A stretch of DNA of 64,000 nucleotides from Burkholderia sp. S171. GTDB lineage: Bacteria > Pseudomonadota > Gammaproteobacteria > Burkholderiales > Burkholderiaceae. Below the pieces are notes generated by a model. That model was not told where the DNA came from. It searched no databases and worked only from the letters and a program-made list of their open reading frames with translations. The DNA is taken from NCBI RefSeq assembly GCF_009766085.1, contig NZ_LMUF01000004.1, forward strand, positions 1 through 64,000, given 5' to 3'. The stretch's first letter is position 1, and every line of letters starts with the position of its first letter. This document shows positions 18,060-27,324 of this stretch, piece by piece. The position numbers and the translations under genes were made by a program.

Positions 18060-19256
18060 TCACAAGCCCAGAATCATCTGCGCGATGATGTTTTTTTGAA
18101 TTTCGTTCGAGCCGCCGTAGATCGACGTCTTGCGGAAGTTGAAGTAGTACGCGGCAAGCGGGGCGGCATCGTCGTCGCCGGCCAGGCTGTGTTCACGTTC
18201 GCCTTCCAGATACGCGGGGTCGAACGCGGCAGCTTGCGGGCCAATGGCTTCGACCATGAGTTCGGTCAGCGCCTGCTGGACTTCGGTGCCCTTGATCTTG
18301 AGCATCGATGCCTCCGGCCCCGGCCCGCGGCCGTTCGCTTCGCTCGCGACCACGCGTTGCACGGTGACCTCGAGTGCCATCATCTCGATCTCGAGCGCGG
18401 CGATCTTCGAGGAAAACACGGGATCGGTAAGTAACGAAACGCCGCCCTTCTTCTGGTTCGCGGCAAGCCGTTTCAGGAACACCAGTTCGCGCTTCGATTG
18501 CCCCACGCGCGCAATGCCCGTGCGTTCATGCCCGAGCAAATACTTGGCGTAGGTCCAGCCGCGATTTTCTTCGCCGACCAGATTCTCGAGCGGCACCTTC
18601 ACGTCTTCCAGGAATACTTCGTTGACCTCGTGATCTTCGTCGAGCGTGATGATCGGGCGCACGGTGATGCCGGGCGTCTTCATATCGATGAGAAGAAACG
18701 AGATGCCTTCCTGTTTTTTCACGCCGGTGTCAGTGCGCACGAGGCAGAACATCATGTCGGCGAACTGGCCGAGCGTGGTCCAGGTTTTCTGGCCGTTGAC
18801 CACGTAGTGATCGCCCTGGCGTTCAGCGCGTGTTCTGAGCGATGCCAAATCAGACCCCGAACCGGGTTCTGAATAGCCTTGGCACCACCAATCGGTGCCA
18901 TCGAGAATACGCGGGAGATAGTGGGCTTTTTGCGCGTCGCTGCCGTATTTCATGAGAACGGGCGCGACCATCGATACCCCGAACGGCAACACGCCGGGCG
19001 CACCAATACGTGCGCATTCTTCGTCCCAGATATGACGCTGCGTCGCGTCCCAGCCGGGACCGCCGTATTCCTTCGGCCACGCGACAACCGACCAGCCACG
19101 CGTGCCGAGCAGCTTGTGCCAGCTCGCGTAGTCGTCGCGATTCAGGCGTTTGTGATCGAGTACCTTGGTCCGCAACGCTTGCGGCAGGTTGGCGTCGAGC
19201 CAGGCGCGGATGTCGGCGCGAAATGCGTCGTCGGCGGGGGAATAATTCAGGTCCAT
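18060..19256 (-). CDS. Acyl-CoA dehydrogenase, large/catalytic-type
   Basis: A 398-residue FAD-dependent dehydrogenase. FAD and substrate regions are QGYSEPGSGSDLASL and NGQKTWTTLGQFAD. The C-terminal IYGGSNEIQ has Gly where medium-chain enzymes have the catalytic Glu. E244 in LLGHERTGIARVG lies where isovaleryl-CoA-type enzymes place theirs, so E244 is the likely base. It is the first gene of the minus-strand set leading to the partner dehydrogenase and two MaoC hydratases. Related PimC-type proteins oxidise dicarboxyl-CoA; the true substrate is unknown. Confidence 0.86.
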   Translation of the reverse strand: MDLNYSPADDAFRADIRAWLDANLPQALRTKVLDHKRLNRDDYASWHKLLGTRGWSVVAWPKEYGGPGWDATQRHIWDEECARIGAPGVLPFGVSMVAPVLMKYGSDAQKAHYLPRILDGTDWWCQGYSEPGSGSDLASLRTRAERQGDHYVVNGQKTWTTLGQFADMMFCLVRTDTGVKKQEGISFLLIDMKTPGITVRPIITLDEDHEVNEVFLEDVKVPLENLVGEENRGWTYAKYLLGHERTGIARVGQSKRELVFLKRLAANQKKGGVSLLTDPVFSSKIAALEIEMMALEVTVQRVVASEANGRGPGPEASMLKIKGTEVQQALTELMVEAIGPQAAAFDPAYLEGEREHSLAGDDDAAPLAAYYFNFRKTSIYGGSNEIQKNIIAQMILGL

Positions 19257-19323
19257 GCGCTGTGTCTCCTGTCATGACCCGGGTCGGCCATGAGGAGACG
19301 CGCCTTAGCTGAACTTGTTCAGC

Positions 19324-19806
19324 TTATTGCAGCGGCTCTTTCAGTGCGGCCGGCACGGGCAACGGCATCACGTCGATGCCTTCTTCCATCAATGCGTGCG
19401 CATCTTCCGGCGTTGCGACGCCGCGAATATTGCGCGCGGGCGCTTCGTCGTAATGCATGCGCCGCGCCTCTTCAGCAAAACGGTCGCCCACGTTCTCCGT
19501 CTTCGCGAGAATTTCCCGCATGAAATGCAGCGCACGCGCCTGAAGTGCCTGATCGGCGTCTTGCGGCGGGGCCGCCTTAGCGGCGTTCGCTCCAGCGGCT
19601 TCTTTCTCGCCTTGATCCGAACGACTCTCCGAACGGCTCACCGACAAATTCAGGCGCGGCGCCGAGGGCATACGGCTCACCTCCGTTGTCGAACACACCG
19701 GGCAAGCCACGAGCTTGCGCGACAACTGGGATTCGAACTCATCGGTCGAAGCAAACCAGCCTTCGAAACGATGGTCATGTGAGCACTTCAAGTCGAGAAC
19801 CTTCAT
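19324..19806 (-). CDS. DUF1178 family protein
   Basis: A 160-residue protein of the DUF1178 family. The N-terminal part looks like a zinc ribbon: C8 in LKCSHDHRFEGWF and C35-x2-C38 in ACPVC. A Ser/Glu/Ala-rich linker covers about residues 50-85. The C-terminus has MREILAKTENVGDRFAEEARRMHY and a GVATPEDAHALMEEGIDV segment, both family hallmarks. Function is unknown. It is downstream of the NUDIX gene on the same strand, separated by a terminator. Confidence 0.88.
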   Translation of the reverse strand: MKVLDLKCSHDHRFEGWFASTDEFESQLSRKLVACPVCSTTEVSRMPSAPRLNLSVSRSESRSDQGEKEAAGANAAKAAPPQDADQALQARALHFMREILAKTENVGDRFAEEARRMHYDEAPARNIRGVATPEDAHALMEEGIDVMPLPVPAALKEPLQ

Positions 19807-19975
19807 GCTGATCGGGGCTTGCCAGAAAGTTTAGTCGCAAAAACGCGTTTTGTGAACGACCGTTCGCAAAAAAATGACAATGCGACGGTTTGATGGAATG
19901 GTGGAACAGACGTTCGATTTTAGCCCGGCGCCGGAACGCGTGCCGAACGGGGCGCAGTCGTGATTGAGCAGACAA

Positions 19976-20004
19976 ATAAAAAGCGGCCTTCGCGGCCGCC
20001 TTTT
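19976..20004 (-). terminator. Intrinsic terminator after the NUDIX gene
   Basis: On the minus strand GCGGCC, a five-base loop and GGCCGC (arms 19994-19999 and 19983-19988) are followed by a run of T. It lies 31 bases after the NUDIX stop. Confidence 0.75.
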
Positions 20005-20034
20005 AGTGCGTGTATCGGGCATTTCGGTCGCAGC

Positions 20035-20637
20035 TCAGTCGCTGACCGGATCGCCCAACGCCCACTCACCCGACATCACCTTCTCCAGCCAGAAGCTGCC
20101 GATGATCGTCTTGACGTCGCTGATATGGCCGCTCTTGATCCACTCCAAAACCTGCGACTGGTCCGCGATGAACGTCTCCAGGAACTCGCCCTCGTCGAGC
20201 TTGCGCTCGCCTGCCGTCAACCCGCGCGCCAGATACACGTCGATAAATTCGGTGGAGTACGAAATGACTGGATGAATCCGCGTCAGGAGAAACCATTCGC
20301 GTGCCGTATAACCGGTTTCTTCGAGAAGCTCGCGTTTTGCACACGCCAGCTCGCTCTCGTTCGGATCGATCTTGCCCGCGGGATATTCAAGCAGGACCTT
20401 GGCGATCGGATATCGATACTGCCGTTCGAGCAGCACGCGGCCGTCATCGAATAGCGGCAGGATCATTACTGCACCCGGATGTTCGACGAACTCACGCGTG
20501 GCGTGCTTGCCATCCGGCAGCTCGACCGTATCGATCTTGAGCGTAAGGAACTTGCCCTGATGCAGCAGCTTGCTCTCAACCGTCTTCTCGAGCAGGCCGT
20601 CGTCGGAATCGGGGAAATCGAGAGATTGGTCAACCAT
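20035..20637 (-). CDS. NUDIX hydrolase (ADP-ribose pyrophosphatase-like)
   Basis: A 200-residue protein with a complete Nudix box, G-x5-E-x7-REL-x2-EE-x-G, in GKIDPNESELACAKRELLEETGY (key residues only). The upstream EYPAGKID region is typical of ADP-ribose/ADP-sugar diphosphatases. The length and N-terminal beta domain (FLTLKIDTVELPDG) fit the NudF class, which cleaves ADP-ribose to AMP and ribose 5-phosphate. It follows the DUF2818 gene at the end of the complex I operon by 71 bases. Confidence 0.9.
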   Translation of the reverse strand: MVDQSLDFPDSDDGLLEKTVESKLLHQGKFLTLKIDTVELPDGKHATREFVEHPGAVMILPLFDDGRVLLERQYRYPIAKVLLEYPAGKIDPNESELACAKRELLEETGYTAREWFLLTRIHPVISYSTEFIDVYLARGLTAGERKLDEGEFLETFIADQSQVLEWIKSGHISDVKTIIGSFWLEKVMSGEWALGDPVSD

Positions 20638-20708
20638 CGTGCACCTTGAAGGAAACGCGCATAACTCTTAAGTTAAACGCGAAGATCAAGCCGCGACGGC
20701 CGTCGCCG

Positions 20709-21005
20709 TCAACGGCGCTTGACGAGATATTGGAACGTGAAGCCGGGGAAAGCGAGCACCAGGAACAAGCTGAAGGTCACGGCGTAAAACTGCCAGCCCT
20801 GCTCGAAGCGGTTGCCCGCACGCGCCTCAAGCATAAAGCCGAGCGCGCCCACGACAAAATAAAGCACGATCAATTCCGCGATGCGGATCCAGCCGTTCTT
20901 TTTCGTCGTCTTGAGCGGGGCGACGGAGAAAAGACGTTGATTCGCGAACGGGAGGTTGGCGCCGACCAGCGCCAACAACACGATAAACCAGCCCGCTGCC
21001 GACAT
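20709..21005 (-). CDS. DUF2818 family membrane protein
   Basis: A 98-residue protein with three probable membrane segments (WFIVLLALVGANLPF; IAELIVLYFVVGALGFML; FYAVTFSLFLVLAFPG) and a basic C-terminus. I recognise the DUF2818 family, found at the end of nuo operons in beta-proteobacteria. Its ATG overlaps the nuoN stop by one base (TAATG), so translation is coupled. A small accessory or assembly role in complex I is a guess from position. Right after the stop is the palindrome GCGACGGCCGTCGC (20693-20706). Confidence 0.85.
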   Translation of the reverse strand: MSAAGWFIVLLALVGANLPFANQRLFSVAPLKTTKKNGWIRIAELIVLYFVVGALGFMLEARAGNRFEQGWQFYAVTFSLFLVLAFPGFTFQYLVKRR

Positions 21006-22483
21006 TAGAGCTGGAACGGCAAGGTGTGCGTGATCGCTGCCAGACAAGCGTTCATCAGCGGTCCGGGGACAATGCCGAGCACCAGCACAGCCAGACCGTT
21101 GAACGCGAGCAGCGCGCGCTTCAGGTTGTCTGCGATGATCGGCGATGCATCGGTCGGTGCATCGAAGTACATCAGCTTGACGATACGCAGGTAGTAGAAC
21201 GCACCCACCAGCGATGACAAGACAGCCAGCACCGCGAGCCACGTCAGGCCGGCGTTCATGGTGGCCTCGAGCACGGCAAGCTTCGCGTAGAAGCCGACCA
21301 TCGGCGGAATGCCGGCGAGCGAGAACATCATGATCATCATCACGAATGCGAACACCGGGCTACGCTGATTCAGGCCCTTGAAGTCATCGAGTGTTTCGGC
21401 TTCGAAGTCCTTGCGTGCCAGCAACATGACTACGCCGAAGGTGCCGAGCGTGGTCAGCAAATAGATGATGCTGTAGAACATGGCCGAGCTGTACGCGTTC
21501 GCCGCGCCATCAGCCTTGCCGTCGACCACGCCCGCCAGCATGCCGAGCAGCACGAAGCCCATGTTCGAGATAGCCGAGTACGCCAGCATCCGCTTGATGT
21601 TCTTCTGCACGATACCGGTCACGTTACCCACGATCAGCGACAACGCGGCCAGGATCACCAGCATCTCTTGCCAGTCCACCGCCAGCGGCAACAGCGCCAT
21701 CACGAGGAAACGCAGACCCCACGCAAACGCCGCAGCCTTCGGGCCACCGCCGGTGAGCAGCGTCATCGCGGTCGGTGCGCCTTGGTACACGTCAGGCACC
21801 CACATGTGGAACGGCACCGCGCCCATCTTGAACGCCACGCCTGCTACCACGAAGATCACGCCGAACAAAAGGACTGCGTCGTTGATGCGGCCCGTTGCAA
21901 TCGCCTTCGCCACTTCGTTCAGTTCGAGCGAGCCGGTCGCGCCGTACAGCATCGAGATACCGTAGAGCAGGAAACCCGAAGCGAGCGCGCCGAGTACGTA
22001 GTACTTCATCGCGGATTCGTTGGCTTGCGGCGAATCCTTGCGCAACGCGATCACCGCGTACAACGACAACGACATCAGTTCCAGGCCGAGATACAGCGTC
22101 AGGAAGTTGTTGCCGGAAATCATCACGCACTGGCCGAGCAGCGAGAACAAACCGAGCAGGAAGAAGTCACCGCGGAACAGGTCGCGATCTTCAAGATACT
22201 TGCGCGAATAGATGATCGACACCGCGAAGCCGAGCGTCACGACCGCTTTCATCGCGCTCGCAAACGGGTCGACCACATACATGCGCGTGAAGAAGTAGTG
22301 CGGCGTGGGATCGAGCGCCTGGAAGGCGAACAACACACCGACCACAACGGCCGATACAACCGAAATCAGGTAGGTCGTGTGACGGCTCTTCGTGCCGAAG
22401 ATCGTGTCGTTCAACCAGGCCACGACGACCATCAACATCAACAGTCCATCGGGTAACAGGGCACTCATGGGGGCGTTTTGCAT
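21005..22483 (-). CDS. nuoN: NADH-quinone oxidoreductase subunit N
   Basis: A 492-residue, strongly hydrophobic antiporter-like subunit of the complex I membrane arm, about 14 membrane helices. The proton-channel region holds conserved Lys and Glu (LTLYLGLELMSLSLYAV; FKMGAVPFHMWVPDVYQGAP; LAYSAISNMGF). It takes part in proton translocation across the inner membrane. GGAGG lies about 11 bases before ATG 22483; an ATG five codons inside is a possible alternative. It is 24 bases from nuoM. Confidence 0.96.
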   Translation of the reverse strand: MQNAPMSALLPDGLLMLMVVVAWLNDTIFGTKSRHTTYLISVVSAVVVGVLFAFQALDPTPHYFFTRMYVVDPFASAMKAVVTLGFAVSIIYSRKYLEDRDLFRGDFFLLGLFSLLGQCVMISGNNFLTLYLGLELMSLSLYAVIALRKDSPQANESAMKYYVLGALASGFLLYGISMLYGATGSLELNEVAKAIATGRINDAVLLFGVIFVVAGVAFKMGAVPFHMWVPDVYQGAPTAMTLLTGGGPKAAAFAWGLRFLVMALLPLAVDWQEMLVILAALSLIVGNVTGIVQKNIKRMLAYSAISNMGFVLLGMLAGVVDGKADGAANAYSSAMFYSIIYLLTTLGTFGVVMLLARKDFEAETLDDFKGLNQRSPVFAFVMMIMMFSLAGIPPMVGFYAKLAVLEATMNAGLTWLAVLAVLSSLVGAFYYLRIVKLMYFDAPTDASPIIADNLKRALLAFNGLAVLVLGIVPGPLMNACLAAITHTLPFQL

Positions 22484-22507
22484 GATCTTTTATTTCCTCC
22501 GCACGCG

Positions 22508-23998
22508 TTACTGGGCCAGCGGCAGTTTGGACTGCGCGACGTGGGAGAGGAGATTTTCTACGGATGCGTGCATCACGTCGGTGAACGGCTTCGGATACAG
22601 GCCCATGTACAGCGTGAATACGGCAAGCACGGCGAGCATGAAGAATTCGCGCTTGTTGATGTCTTTCAGCTTCGCCACGTGCTCGTTCGCAATTGCGCCG
22701 AAGTGCACGCGCTTGTACATCCACAGCGTGTAAGCCGCGCCGAGAACCAGCGTGAAGGTCGCGAGGAAACCGATCCAGAAGTTGAACTTCACGGCAGCCA
22801 GAATCACCATGAACTCACCGACGAAACCCGAGGTTCCCGGCAAACCGCAGTTGGCCATCGCAAACAACATGGCGAACGCGGCGAACTTCGGCATCACGTT
22901 GACCACACCGCCGTAGTCGGCGATCCGGCGCGAATGCATACGGTCGTACAGCACGCCGATACACAGGAACATCGCGCCCGAGACAAAGCCGTGCGAGATC
23001 ATCTGGATAATCGCGCCTTCCATGCCGAGCGTGCTGAAGATAAAGAAGCCGAGCGTGACGAAGCCCATGTGCGCAATCGACGAATACGCCACCAACTTCT
23101 TCATGTCTTCCTGCACCAGCGCCACGAAGCCAATGTAGATCACGGCGATCAACGACAACGTGATCACCACCGGCGCCAGGAAATGGCTGGCATCCGGCGC
23201 GATAGGCAGCGAGAAGCGGATGAAACCGTACGCACCCAGCTTCAGCATGATCGCAGCCAGCACGACCGAGCCGCCCGTCGGCGCTTCCACGTGGGCGTCC
23301 GGCAACCACGTGTGGACCGGCCACATCGGCACTTTCACGGCGAAGGCCATGAAGAACGCGATGAACAGCAATATCTGCGGCGTAAAGCCGATCTTCAAAG
23401 CGTGCCACGTAGCGATATCGAACGTATGCGTCTGCGTGTACAGGTACAGCAGCGCGATCAGCATCAGCAGCGAGCCCATCAGCGTGTACAGGAAGAACTT
23501 GAACGCGGCATAAACCCGGTTCGCACCGCCCCACACGCCGATGATGATGTACATCGGAATCAGCGTGGCTTCGAAGAAGACGTAGAACAACATGCCGTCG
23601 GCGGTCGAGAACACGCCGATCATGAGGCCCGACAAAATCAGGAACGCGGCCAGGTATTGCGCCACGCGAACCGTGATGACTTCCCACGCGCTGATGATCG
23701 TGATCACCGTGATCAACGCGGTCAAGACGACGAACCACATGGAAAGACCGTCGACACCCAGGTGATACGAGATGTTGAAGCGGTCGATCCAGACAGCCTT
23801 CTCTTCGAACTGCAGCGCGGCCGACGAATTGTCGAAGCCGGTAATCAGCGGAAGCGTAACGATCAGCCCAACAATTGAGCCGATCAGCGCAAGCCAGCGC
23901 GACGGGCCCGGATTGCTGTCATTGCCTATTGCCAGTACAAGGATGCCGACAATGATCGGCGTCCAGATCGCGAGACTAAGAATGGGTAAAGAGTGCAT
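22508..23998 (-). CDS. nuoM: NADH-quinone oxidoreductase subunit M
   Basis: A 496-residue antiporter-like membrane subunit. Diagnostic pieces are YVFFEATLIPMYIIIGVWGG (channel Glu), FAVKVPMWPVHTWLPDAHVEAP (channel Lys) and VAYSSIAHMGFV. It contributes one of the proton pathways of complex I. Order and spacing (17 bases from nuoL, 24 to nuoN) are as in other bacterial nuo operons. Confidence 0.97.
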   Translation of the reverse strand: MHSLPILSLAIWTPIIVGILVLAIGNDSNPGPSRWLALIGSIVGLIVTLPLITGFDNSSAALQFEEKAVWIDRFNISYHLGVDGLSMWFVVLTALITVITIISAWEVITVRVAQYLAAFLILSGLMIGVFSTADGMLFYVFFEATLIPMYIIIGVWGGANRVYAAFKFFLYTLMGSLLMLIALLYLYTQTHTFDIATWHALKIGFTPQILLFIAFFMAFAVKVPMWPVHTWLPDAHVEAPTGGSVVLAAIMLKLGAYGFIRFSLPIAPDASHFLAPVVITLSLIAVIYIGFVALVQEDMKKLVAYSSIAHMGFVTLGFFIFSTLGMEGAIIQMISHGFVSGAMFLCIGVLYDRMHSRRIADYGGVVNVMPKFAAFAMLFAMANCGLPGTSGFVGEFMVILAAVKFNFWIGFLATFTLVLGAAYTLWMYKRVHFGAIANEHVAKLKDINKREFFMLAVLAVFTLYMGLYPKPFTDVMHASVENLLSHVAQSKLPLAQ

Positions 23999-24015
23999 AG
24001 ATAGGTGTCCCCGCC

Positions 24016-26097
24016 TTATTTGCCGCCGAGCGTTACAAACAGGGTCAAGAGCCCCAACATGCCAATGATCATGGCGAACGCGTAGTGATAGATGTAACCG
24101 GATTGAAGGAAGCGAATCACACCGGCAAACCAGCCGACGAACTTGGCGAGGCCGTTGACGATACCGTCAATAACGGCGACATCACCCTCTTTCCACAGTC
24201 CGCGGCCAATGGCGACCGCGCCTTTGGCAAATACGACTTCGTTGATCTTGTCGAGGTAGTACTTGTTGTCGAGCAAGGTCCAGATCGGCAGGAAGCGTTG
24301 CTTGATCACGCCCGGCAGATCCGTGCGCTTCCAGTACAGGAACCACGACACGACCACGCCCGCGAGCGCCAGCCACACCGGCAAGCCCTCGACTGAACTC
24401 AGGCCCATCGCGAACCAGCCGTGGAATTCCTCGGCCATTTCATGCAGCGCCGGATGGTTTTCGCCAATGAAGATCACCTTGTCGAACACCACGCCGTGCG
24501 CGAAGAAGTCGCCGAACAGCATCGGGCCGATCGCGATTGCGCCGATGATCACAGACGGAATGGCCAGCAGGATCAGCGGAAGCGTGATGACCCACGATGT
24601 TTCGTGCGGAATGTGCGGGCCATGACCATGATCGTCATGGCCGTGTGCGTCGTGACCGTGTGAATCATGCGCATGCGCGGCCGCTTCTGCAGCTTCAATT
24701 CCCATCGGGCTTTCCGGATGCTTCGGACCGCGGAAACGCTCCTTCCCGTGGAACACCAGGAAGTACATGCGGAACGAATACAGCGCCGTCACGAACACGC
24801 TTGCAACCACCGCGAAATACGCGAAACCCGAGCCGGCGATGTGCGACGCCTTCACAGCATCGATGATCGAGTCCTTCGAGTAGAAGCCCGAGAAGAACGG
24901 CGTACCAATCAGCGCCAGCGAACCGATCAGCGACGTGATCCATGTGATCGGCATGTACTTACGCAGGCCGCCCATGTTGCGCATGTCCTGGTCGTGGTGC
25001 ATGCCGATGATCACCGAACCCGCGCCGAGGAACAGCAGCGCCTTGAAGAATGCGTGCGTTGCTAGATGGAATACAGCGACCGGGTAAGCGGAGACGCCAA
25101 GCGCCACCGTCATGTACCCGAGTTGCGAGAGCGTGGAGTAAGCCACCACGCGCTTGATGTCGTTCTGCACCACACCCAGGAAGCCCATGAACAGCGCCGT
25201 GATCGCGCCGATCACCGTCACGAAAGACAACGCCGAATCCGACAATTCGAACAGCGGCGACATCCGCGTGACCATGAAAATACCGGCCGTCACCATGGTT
25301 GCCGCGTGGATCAGCGCCGAGATAGGCGTCGGGCCTTCCATGGAGTCCGGCAGCCACACGTGCAGCGGGAACTGCGCCGACTTACCCATCGCGCCGATGA
25401 ACAGGCAGATACAGGCGACGGTCAGCAGACCCCAATCCGTGCCCGGGAACGTCATGCCGGCCAGTGCGGTACGGTGAGCGAAGACATCGCCGTAATTGAG
25501 CGAACCCGCAAACGCCAGCAACAAGCCAATGCCGAGCAGGAACCCGAAGTCGCCCACGCGGTTCACGATGAACGCCTTCATGTTCGCGTAGATGGCCGTC
25601 GGGCGGGTGTAGTAGAAGCCAATCAGCAGGTACGACACGAGACCCACCGCTTCCCAGCCGAAGAACAGCTGCAGGAAGTTGTTGCTCATCACGAGCATCA
25701 GCATGGAGAACGTGAAGAGCGAGATGTACGAGAAGAAGCGTTCGTAACCCACCTCTTCATCGGCCATGTAGCCGATCGTGTAGATGTGCACCATCAGCGA
25801 GACGAAGGTGACGATCACCATCATCATCGCGGTGAGCGAGTCGACCAGGAAGCCGATCTCCATCTTCAGCGGACCGACCGTCATCCATTCGTAGATGGTC
25901 GCGTTGAAGCTCGCGCCCTGCACTACGTCGAAGAAGACGAAGCAGGAGAGGACGAACGAGATCATCACGCCGAGGATCGTAATTCGATGCGAGCTCTTGC
26001 GCCCGATCTTCCAGCCGAACAGCCCGGCGATCAGCGAACCGGCAAGCGGCGCCAGCGCGATCGTGAGCAGAAGGTTTTCATTGAGTGTCGTGGACAT
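24016..26097 (-). CDS. nuoL: NADH-quinone oxidoreductase subunit L, with histidine-rich loop
   Basis: A 693-residue distal proton-pumping subunit of complex I, which also carries the long lateral helix near its C-terminus. Channel regions are FFGWEAVGLVSYLLIGFYY (E149) and IGAMGKSAQFPLHVWLPDSM (K239). Between helices, residues 475-498 hold ten His in 24 positions (HAHDSHGHDAHGHDDHGHG region, encoded at 24604-24675), probably a solvent-exposed loop. Such a stretch is not a feature of the E. coli protein and could bind Zn, Ni or Cu; function not established. Confidence 0.96.
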   Translation of the reverse strand: MSTTLNENLLLTIALAPLAGSLIAGLFGWKIGRKSSHRITILGVMISFVLSCFVFFDVVQGASFNATIYEWMTVGPLKMEIGFLVDSLTAMMMVIVTFVSLMVHIYTIGYMADEEVGYERFFSYISLFTFSMLMLVMSNNFLQLFFGWEAVGLVSYLLIGFYYTRPTAIYANMKAFIVNRVGDFGFLLGIGLLLAFAGSLNYGDVFAHRTALAGMTFPGTDWGLLTVACICLFIGAMGKSAQFPLHVWLPDSMEGPTPISALIHAATMVTAGIFMVTRMSPLFELSDSALSFVTVIGAITALFMGFLGVVQNDIKRVVAYSTLSQLGYMTVALGVSAYPVAVFHLATHAFFKALLFLGAGSVIIGMHHDQDMRNMGGLRKYMPITWITSLIGSLALIGTPFFSGFYSKDSIIDAVKASHIAGSGFAYFAVVASVFVTALYSFRMYFLVFHGKERFRGPKHPESPMGIEAAEAAAHAHDSHGHDAHGHDDHGHGPHIPHETSWVITLPLILLAIPSVIIGAIAIGPMLFGDFFAHGVVFDKVIFIGENHPALHEMAEEFHGWFAMGLSSVEGLPVWLALAGVVVSWFLYWKRTDLPGVIKQRFLPIWTLLDNKYYLDKINEVVFAKGAVAIGRGLWKEGDVAVIDGIVNGLAKFVGWFAGVIRFLQSGYIYHYAFAMIIGMLGLLTLFVTLGGK

Positions 26098-26114
26098 ATC
26101 TGTCTTGCCTGAAA

Positions 26115-26420
26115 TTAACCTTTGAGCTGATCGAGGTCTTCGACGTTGATCGTGTCGAGACTGCGGAACAACGTGACCAGGATAGCGAGGCCGATTGCGG
26201 CTTCAGCCGCCGCGACTGTCAGCACGAAGAACACAAAGATCTGTCCGTGGATGTCGCCGAGATAATGCGAGAAGGCGACGAAGTTCGTGTTGACCGCCAA
26301 CAGCATCAATTCGATTGCCATCAGGATGATGATGATGTTGCGTCGATTCAGAAAAATGCCGACGATGCTGATCGCGAACAGGATCGCGCCAAGCACAAGG
26401 TAATGGGCAAGACTCAACAT
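26115..26420 (-). CDS. nuoK: NADH-quinone oxidoreductase subunit K
   Basis: A 101-residue membrane subunit with three helices, matching the family's 100 or so residues. The second helix carries [14 protein letters not shown] with the conserved buried Glu, and a second Glu lies in [11 protein letters not shown]. It is part of the proton path at the join between the peripheral and membrane arms. It is 14 bases from nuoJ and 17 from nuoL. Confidence 0.97.
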   Translation of the reverse strand: MLSLAHYLVLGAILFAISIVGIFLNRRNIIIILMAIELMLLAVNTNFVAFSHYLGDIHGQIFVFFVLTVAAAEAAIGLAILVTLFRSLDTINVEDLDQLKG

Positions 26421-26434
26421 GGTTATTTATCTCC

Positions 26435-27136
26435 TCAGCCTTTGTTGTCGACCGTGCCGGCGCCGGCATTGCCGGTCACGGGCGGATTGGTCGTGGCGTC
26501 CGGCGCTTCTGTCTCGGACTTCATCTTGACGATCCGCACGCGATCTTTCGCACGCACCTTGACCTGGTCGCTAATGCGCTGGCGCTTGCTGTCCTTCTTC
26601 TCGCGAACGGTCAGCGAGACCGCCGCAATGATTGCCACCAGCAGGATCAGGCCGGCAATTTCAAACGCGAAGATGTAGTCGGTGTAGATGACCTTGCCGA
26701 TCAGCTGCGTGTTCGACATCACCGCGTTCGGGCCCACGCCGGCGCCCACCCCGTTGACCAACATCGCGTCGCGGACCGGCGTAACCGTCGCGCCGTAACC
26801 GTGCCAAAGAATCAGCGCAGTTTCGATGATGATGATCGCGCCCACGATGCTGGCTATAGGCACGAACTTCTTGAAGTCGCCATGCAGCGCGTCGAGGTTG
26901 ATGTCCAGCATCATCACCACGAACAAGAACAGCACCATCACCGCGCCGACATAGACGAGAACCAGCAGAATGGCGAGGAATTCGGCTTCAAGCAGCATCC
27001 AGATCGCGGCCGCGTTGAAGAACGCGAGCACGAGGAACAAGGCGGACGCCACCGGATTGCGCGAAGTGATCACCTTCAGCGCCGAGACAACCAGCAGCAG
27101 CGCGAAGATGTAAAACAGTACGGTCGTGAATTCCAT
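26435..27136 (-). CDS. nuoJ: NADH-quinone oxidoreductase subunit J
   Basis: A 233-residue membrane subunit. The third helix has FLAILLVLVYVGAVMVLFLFVVMML with the conserved Tyr/Gly of the complex I pi-bulge region. After the fifth helix it has about 50 additional hydrophilic residues (RVRAKDRVRIVKMKSETEAPD and a Thr/Pro/Asn/Gly-rich end), so it is longer than the E. coli subunit (184 residues). ATG 27136 is the family start; the open frame continues 36 codons upstream without resemblance. It is preceded by a 188-base gap after nuoI. Confidence 0.95.
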   Translation of the reverse strand: MEFTTVLFYIFALLLVVSALKVITSRNPVASALFLVLAFFNAAAIWMLLEAEFLAILLVLVYVGAVMVLFLFVVMMLDINLDALHGDFKKFVPIASIVGAIIIIETALILWHGYGATVTPVRDAMLVNGVGAGVGPNAVMSNTQLIGKVIYTDYIFAFEIAGLILLVAIIAAVSLTVREKKDSKRQRISDQVKVRAKDRVRIVKMKSETEAPDATTNPPVTGNAGAGTVDNKG

Positions 27137-27324
27137 GATTACCGGTTCATCGTTAGGCTTTGTGTTTTGACACAAGCGCGCCGCGTTGCGTTTTTTAAGG
27201 ACGCAACCTACAAGCTTGGCGCGCGGGCCGGAACAGCAGGTCAATTCAAATGCAGGAACAGCAAGGGGCGCGGCGGTGTTCAGCTTGCTACGCCCCGCTC
27301 CGCTTTACCGCGTTGTACCGCGTT

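Noticed and set aside
20693..20706. Palindrome after the DUF2818 stop as nuo operon terminator
   Set aside because: Self-complementary G+C block without loop or T run; too weak to call a terminator.
22478..23878. 466-codon plus-strand frame opposite nuoM
   Set aside because: Composition is Glu/Arg/His/Gln-rich nonsense complementary to a hydrophobic protein gene; no ribosome site.
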